Positions 6,495-11,053 of a stretch of DNA of 11,053 bases are shown here, piece after piece. The notes beneath the pieces are model-generated. The model was not told the origin of the DNA, searched no databases, and worked only from the letters and a program-made list of their open reading frames with translations. The translations under genes were made by a program, and so were the position numbers. The DNA is from Kiritimatiellia bacterium (GTDB taxonomy: Bacteria; Verrucomicrobiota; Kiritimatiellia; SLAD01), in the NCBI GenBank assembly GCA_007127595.1, contig SKZA01000137.1:1-11053 (forward strand), read 5' to 3'. Positions within the stretch are counted from its first letter, which is position 1. Every line of letters starts with the position of its first letter.

Positions 6495-8533
6495 GGCGTG
6501 TTCTCCTGCCGGGTGTCCGCGGATCCCGGCCGGACGACGGGTAACTGGATAGCGATGCGCGTGCCCTTTTCGTCGCTGGAGACGCTGATGAGGCCGTTAT
6601 GATCCACGGTCGTCCGCTTGGCGATGGGCAACCCAAGCCCCATGCCGCGGGCCTTGGTGGTGCAGAATGGCGAGAAGACCTTCTCCTTGATGTCCGGGGG
6701 AATCCCGTGCCCATTGTCCTCAACTGTCAGGAGCACGGCGGGCTCTGTTTCCCCGTTTTGGCTATTGCCATTGGCGCCGTTGCGCACTTCCTCGGCGCGG
6801 ATTTCTACGCGGGAATCGGCTTTGCGCGGCAACGCTTCCATGGCGTTCAGTAGTAAGTGCGTGACCGCGGTACGAATGGCCTTGGCGTCGCCAAACACAT
6901 GCGGCAGCTCGGGATGAATGGCGGTGTCTATCTGGATTCCATTTTGAGGAAGTTGGGCGGTTGCATCCGAGATGGCTTCTTGAATGGTCTTGGGGATATT
7001 CACATCGTCGAACTGCAAGCTTGGCGGATTAGCGAAGCTATTGATCTGCTCGATGATGCTATCGAGTCGTTCCACCTCTACCGTGACCAATTTACTGAAT
7101 TCCGCCCGGAAATCGGGGTCATCGAATCGTTGGGGCAATAGTTGCGCGAAGGTCTTGATGGCGACGAGGGGGTTTCGGATTTCATGGGACATACTTGCCG
7201 CCAGTTCCGTCCAGAATGCCGCGCGTTCCAGTTGTTCCTGTTTTTCCCGCAGCGCACGCGCATCGGTCATGTCATGAATGAGCGCGACGGCGCCCAGGCA
7301 ATGTTCCTTTCGGTCGAGCAGGCGATGGGTTTGAACGGATAAATGGCGATGGGTTACCGGATGTCTCCACTCGGTTGTGGAAGGCGGGGTTTCGCCGATA
7401 TATGTGCGATGCAGATGATCCGCCAGTCGACTGCCCAGAACGCCGACCGGCTGGTTGAGCGCCTCCGCCGCGGTCAATTTCAGCATGCGTTCCGACGCGT
7501 CATTGAACCAGCGCACATAGCCGTCCGAGCCGACGGCGACCACTCCGATCGGGATGGAATGGAAGAGGGTCTCCGCGAGTGTCTTTTGGAGCGCGACCTC
7601 CTCATAGAGTTTGGCGTTCTCCAGTGTGGTGGCGATGTGTTCCGTTACGACGTTCAGGTCTTCAAGTTCTTCGTGGGAGAACGGGACCCCGGTACTCCGC
7701 TGACCGAGAAAGAGCCAGCCGGTCAATCGCCCGCGCGTAAAGAGGGGAATGATAATCTCGGCGCCCAACGCCCCGAGCGTTTGTTTCAGGAGGAGCCGAT
7801 GTGCGGGGGCGGGGATATGCTCCAGCGTCGTTCGGGCCACCATGTGCGCATGGATCTCCATCCAGCGGATCAGCGGGTGATCGGCTTCGTATTCAAGATG
7901 TTGCGTTTCCTCCAGGCACCGCAAGCCGGCCTGCAGGCGGTAGGGCCCCGATTCATGCGACTGCGCGAAGAGGCCTGCGCGGGACACTTTTGCGGTGCCC
8001 GCGATGCCCTCGACCACGCCGTCGAGAAGCGCGCTAGGATCATCAAATCGTCGCAGCGCCCGCGAAAAGAGGTGCAGGGACATGTCCGCGCCGAAACGTT
8101 CCGGCGCCATTCTGGGGGCAGTGGCCGGGGCGGGCTGAGCGGATTCCCGAAGCAGGCCCACTTCGTATTGGAGTTTCAGGTGGTCCATCGCGTGTCCCAC
8201 GAGTAATTGAAAGCGCTCGCGATCAAGTTCCGTGGATTCGGTGGCGTACACGCCGATGGCCTGCGCCTCGCGGACGGGGTCCGAGCGCGGGGCGCCCAAG
8301 GCGATGATCAGAATATCCGGTCGGGTTTCCCGGAGGTGCGCGATGGCGTCGAGGGCCCGGGGGGCGCGCATATCCATAAACAGCAGGGTGGGGCCGGACT
8401 GTTCCTCCAATGATTCAAGACGGGAGATATCGGGCATGCGACGGACTTTGGCGTACGCCGCCGCGTAAGCCGTGACGGCGCGCGCCAATGAATCATCCTG
8501 TGTGCACAGGAGAGCGTTGACCGTCAAATTCAT
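6491..8533 (-). CDS. Soluble histidine kinase: receiver-like, GAF, PAS, HisKA, HATPase
   Basis: A 680-residue sensor kinase without membrane segments, so probably cytoplasmic. Residues 1-120 look like a degenerate receiver domain. D13 and D14 and the possible acceptor D54 in FMDMRAP are present, but the usual Ser/Thr after strand 4 appears to be glycine (IALGAP at 77-82) and the conserved lysine is not evident. A GAF-type domain spans about 150-310 and a PAS domain about 319-425. The HisKA helix carries SMSHEIRNPL with the phosphorylatable H450. The ATPase part has N563 in LLLNAMEA (561-568), DNGHGIP at 606-612, FSPFCTTK at 620-627 and GMGLGLP at 630-636, so the kinase core looks intact. An Asn/Gly-rich insertion lies at about 585-596. 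The HEIRNPL type is common in NtrB- and AtoS-like kinases. The ATG at 8531-8533 overlaps the stop of the upstream kinase (ATGA). No response regulator is adjacent within the window. Confidence 0.9.
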   Translation of the reverse strand: MNLTVNALLCTQDDSLARAVTAYAAAYAKVRRMPDISRLESLEEQSGPTLLFMDMRAPRALDAIAHLRETRPDILIIALGAPRSDPVREAQAIGVYATESTELDRERFQLLVGHAMDHLKLQYEVGLLRESAQPAPATAPRMAPERFGADMSLHLFSRALRRFDDPSALLDGVVEGIAGTAKVSRAGLFAQSHESGPYRLQAGLRCLEETQHLEYEADHPLIRWMEIHAHMVARTTLEHIPAPAHRLLLKQTLGALGAEIIIPLFTRGRLTGWLFLGQRSTGVPFSHEELEDLNVVTEHIATTLENAKLYEEVALQKTLAETLFHSIPIGVVAVGSDGYVRWFNDASERMLKLTAAEALNQPVGVLGSRLADHLHRTYIGETPPSTTEWRHPVTHRHLSVQTHRLLDRKEHCLGAVALIHDMTDARALREKQEQLERAAFWTELAASMSHEIRNPLVAIKTFAQLLPQRFDDPDFRAEFSKLVTVEVERLDSIIEQINSFANPPSLQFDDVNIPKTIQEAISDATAQLPQNGIQIDTAIHPELPHVFGDAKAIRTAVTHLLLNAMEALPRKADSRVEIRAEEVRNGANGNSQNGETEPAVLLTVEDNGHGIPPDIKEKVFSPFCTTKARGMGLGLPIAKRTTVDHNGLISVSSDEKGTRIAIQLPVVRPGSADTRQENTP
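6502..6507 (-). promoter_or_regulatory. Shine-Dalgarno site of the methyltransferase gene
   Basis: The minus strand reads AGGAGA, seven bases before the GTG start at 6494. It lies inside the end of the upstream kinase gene. It decides in favour of the GTG start, because no in-frame ATG is as well placed and the first methyltransferase residues follow directly. Confidence 0.7.
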
Positions 8534-11034
8534 GCCACCACCTTCTCATAGTGCAGAGGAAATACAATCTCGAACACCGTGCCTTCGCCCACGCGGCTGC
8601 GCACATAGGTAGCGGCGTGATGTTCCGCCAGAATGCCGTGTGCGACGGCCAAGCCGAGGCCGGTACCCCCATCTTTTGTCGTAAAGAAGGGATCGAACAC
8701 ATGAGGAATGTCGCTTTCTGGAATGCCGATGCCGGTGTCTGCAATGGTTACGGAAATCGATTGCTTCGGAGGCTTTTGGCGGAGGGCAACGTCTCCGTCG
8801 GCGACGCTCGACGATCCTTCCTGCGTGCGGATGGTCAGGCGGCCATGACGGTCCATGGAATCGATGGCGTTCAGGAAAAAGTTGATAAAGACCTGTTGGA
8901 GAAGGTTCGGATCGCCATCGATGCAGTCATGGGGCGCATGCAGGTTACGGATGACGCGGATATCCTTCTTGATCAGTTGCTGATCCACGATCGAGAGGCA
9001 CTCCTCAATGATGCGGTGCAGGGAGTTGGGGGCCAGATTGGCCTTTGCCGGCCGCGCAAAGCGCAGCAATTGATTCACGATGCGGTCGATGCGCCGGACT
9101 TCGGCGCCGACCAAGGTCGAGAACTTTTCCCGGAACTCCGGGTCGGTGTACCGCTCGGGCAAGAGTTCGGTGAAGGTCTTGATCGAGACCAGCGGATTCT
9201 TGATTTCATGCGCCATGCCGGCTGACAGGGTGCCGATGCTGGCCAATCGATCATGACGTCGAACCTGCTCCTCGAGCGCTTTCATGCGGGTTGTGTCGTG
9301 GAAGACGGCGAGCGCCCCGATGAAGTCGTTTTGGTAACTGTGTACCGTGGTCGTGCTGAGCCGGATATTCCTTGTCGTATCATCCACGTTCACGCTGTGG
9401 TCATGTTCCCGCACGGGCCGTTGATGGCGGAGGGTGGCGTCGAGCGCCTGACGAATGGGGTGGGGCAACACATCGATGGCTTGTCCGACGGTCGTTTCCG
9501 GGTCCAGTTCCATGATGCGCTGGGCCTCGCGATTGAAGACGGTGATTTTCCTTTCACGGTTGGCCGCAATCACTCCGCTGTCGAGATTGTCCAGCAGGAT
9601 GTTGTTGTAGATTTTGGCGTCCTGCACTTCCGTGTACAGTTTGGCGTTCTCGATGGCCACGCCGAGTTGGTTGCCGAGCAGCCGCAGCACGTCCTGTTCG
9701 GTGGCGCCGTAAATACGGCCGGAGAGGCGCGGGCCCAGCAGCATGATGCCGTCGAGATATTCCTTGTAATGAATGCCCACGGCGGCGGAAACGCCGAGCT
9801 CATCCAGTTGACGCGATATCTCCAACAACTCCGGAGTAGGGCGGCGTCGGGTAATCAATTCATTGACCAACGGATCGGGTTCGGCCGCCAGAAGGGCGGC
9901 AAGCGGGGTATCGTGCATGACGCGCACGGGTGCGGCCCCGTCCGCGTCGGGCGGCGGATAGAATTGTTCGTACGCTTCCCCCCTGCGCACCAGCAGGACC
10001 ACGCGATCCGTGCCGAAGGCGCGCTCGATCAGGGCCCCGAATTGGCTCAGCAGCGAGTCGAGTCGCGCCACAGACTGCAGAATCCGGTTGGCTTCCTGGA
10101 GGGTGGGTTCCACTGCCACGCTCTGCACGTTGATAAACAGCCGATTGGCGAACTGCTGTAGACGGCCATGCGCCGGGGCGAGCGATAACGCCACAATGAT
10201 GGCGGCCAGCAGGTGGGGAAGCGGAAAGATGTCGGGCGCCGTAGGAATGATCGCGCTGAAGAAGTACCACGAGACGGTATAGATCAGACCGAGATAAACA
10301 ATCAGAATGAGGTAGGCGGTTATCCGTCGGAGAATATGGCCGACGCCCATGATGCGCTCGGTGGCGATGCCGTAGGCGAAGATGCCGTTCATGGCCAGGA
10401 TGCTCAATGGACCGAAGGGTTGCGTCTTGGAGCTGCCGGTCAGAGAGGGGATCAATATCTGCGTCGTTAATGCGATTAGCAACGTGGTGGAAAACCCCAA
10501 GACCACATATTGCAGCTCCTGACGTTTGACGCCGGTTGATCGGCGCATCAACGAAGTGAATCGGAAGAGGATCCAGCCAAACGTGACGAGAAAATAGATG
10601 TTATAAAGTCCGAACGCCCATCCGTACCGGGCCTCCGCAATCTGGCCCGGGGCATGCGGCATGACGGCAGCCTGCAGGTAATAAGGCGTAAAACTCAGGA
10701 GACCGATGACCTGACTCAGCACGAGTAAATGCCGAGCCTTGATAATGAGCGTCCTGGGTCGGATGCCCGGTTCGTCAATGGCCAGGCAGAGCATGTAGAA
10801 GGTCACCGGAATCAAGGCGGCCAGATAAGAAGTTATGCGAATGTACCATTCGACTTGAGCCTGGGTCTGGGCGGAAATCCCGTTGGCCATCGCGAGTCCC
10901 CATACCGACACGTTTACGGAAAAGAGAAGAAGCTGCCCGTTCTGGGCGCGTTTGGGGTTGTTCAAATAGACCAAGAGGCCGATAAGAAAGTTTGCGGCCG
11001 CTGTGAAAATCAGAACCGTTGAGGTGGAGATCAT
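8530..11034 (-). CDS. Membrane histidine kinase: N-terminal multi-TM, GAF, PAS, HisKA, HATPase
   Basis: An 834-residue sensor kinase. The first 290 residues carry eight or nine hydrophobic segments, at about 5-24, 35-51, 67-86, 103-122, 140-160, 175-197, 208-224, 238-261 and 272-286. They resemble the N-terminal multi-TM domain of the HisKA_7TM type, which senses at or within the membrane. A GAF-type domain follows at about 311-467, then PAS at about 471-585. The HisKA helix has GMAHEIKNPL with the phosphorylatable H609. The ATPase has N722 in FFLNAIDS (719-726), DTGIGIP at 766-772, FDPFFTTK at 780-787 and GGTGLGLAVAH at 789-799, so the core looks intact. The ATG at 11034 is preceded by AAAAGG about ten bases upstream. 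No stop codon is visible in the remaining 19 bases, so an earlier start outside the window is not excluded, though the present N-terminus looks natural. The stop overlaps the next kinase gene by four bases. It is the first visible gene of the operon. Confidence 0.9.
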   Translation of the reverse strand: MISTSTVLIFTAAANFLIGLLVYLNNPKRAQNGQLLLFSVNVSVWGLAMANGISAQTQAQVEWYIRITSYLAALIPVTFYMLCLAIDEPGIRPRTLIIKARHLLVLSQVIGLLSFTPYYLQAAVMPHAPGQIAEARYGWAFGLYNIYFLVTFGWILFRFTSLMRRSTGVKRQELQYVVLGFSTTLLIALTTQILIPSLTGSSKTQPFGPLSILAMNGIFAYGIATERIMGVGHILRRITAYLILIVYLGLIYTVSWYFFSAIIPTAPDIFPLPHLLAAIIVALSLAPAHGRLQQFANRLFINVQSVAVEPTLQEANRILQSVARLDSLLSQFGALIERAFGTDRVVLLVRRGEAYEQFYPPPDADGAAPVRVMHDTPLAALLAAEPDPLVNELITRRRPTPELLEISRQLDELGVSAAVGIHYKEYLDGIMLLGPRLSGRIYGATEQDVLRLLGNQLGVAIENAKLYTEVQDAKIYNNILLDNLDSGVIAANRERKITVFNREAQRIMELDPETTVGQAIDVLPHPIRQALDATLRHQRPVREHDHSVNVDDTTRNIRLSTTTVHSYQNDFIGALAVFHDTTRMKALEEQVRRHDRLASIGTLSAGMAHEIKNPLVSIKTFTELLPERYTDPEFREKFSTLVGAEVRRIDRIVNQLLRFARPAKANLAPNSLHRIIEECLSIVDQQLIKKDIRVIRNLHAPHDCIDGDPNLLQQVFINFFLNAIDSMDRHGRLTIRTQEGSSSVADGDVALRQKPPKQSISVTIADTGIGIPESDIPHVFDPFFTTKDGGTGLGLAVAHGILAEHHAATYVRSRVGEGTVFEIVFPLHYEKVVA

Positions 11035-11053
11035 CCTAGTCGACCTTTTGTAT

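Noticed and set aside
7343..8206. Plus-strand ORF of 287 codons opposite the soluble kinase
   Set aside because: Shadow of the kinase frame with no motif of its own; the same applies to the ORFs at 8551-9225 and 9253-10161 opposite the membrane kinase.

Overview
The window is about 11 kb of densely coded, GC-rich bacterial chromosome. It holds seven complete protein genes, one gene cut by the left edge, and one very short doubtful ORF. I see no rRNA, tRNA, CRISPR array, transposase, integrase or phage gene. The mix of a tRNA CCA-end enzyme, a carbon-metabolism enzyme, a PHP phosphoesterase and two large multidomain histidine kinases suggests a free-living environmental bacterium. The kinase architecture and the intergenic CGAAAAT heptamer repeat resemble what I recall from PVC-group and related candidate-phylum genomes (for example Kiritimatiellota), but this placement is a low-confidence inference.

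Layout. (1) Positions 2479 down to 1, minus strand: a multi-pass membrane protein with a PH-like C-terminal region overlaps a class II CCA-adding nucleotidyltransferase with an HD domain by 14 bases. A membrane-anchored protein cut by the window edge follows 51 bases later. (2) Positions 2480-2648: a divergent intergenic region with weak promoter-like elements. (3) Positions 2649-5770, plus strand: a divergent transketolase-like thiamine-diphosphate enzyme, then a PHP-domain phosphoesterase. Between them lie four perfect copies of a 7-base repeat, which sit where the ribosome binding site of the PHP gene should be. A 16-codon ORF runs through the repeat and its stop overlaps the PHP start. (4) Positions 5771-5807: a short convergent gap without a convincing terminator. 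(5) Positions 11034 down to 5808, minus strand: a tightly coupled operon of a membrane histidine kinase (multi-TM, GAF, PAS, HisKA, HATPase), a soluble histidine kinase (receiver-like, GAF, PAS, HisKA, HATPase) and a SAM-dependent methyltransferase. The junctions are ATGA and GTGA overlaps.

How the genes may work together. The two kinases have closely similar phosphorylation-helix regions (33 of 56 positions identical by hand count), so they may act on the same response regulator or on each other. No response regulator gene lies in the window. The methyltransferase is translationally coupled to them, but its substrate cannot be read from the sequence. The transketolase-like and PHP genes are probably cotranscribed. 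The most unusual points are the kinase-kinase-methyltransferase operon, the GDA variant of the thiamine-diphosphate motif, and the repeat with its overlapping short ORF. Nothing here is clearly a new defence or mobile system.
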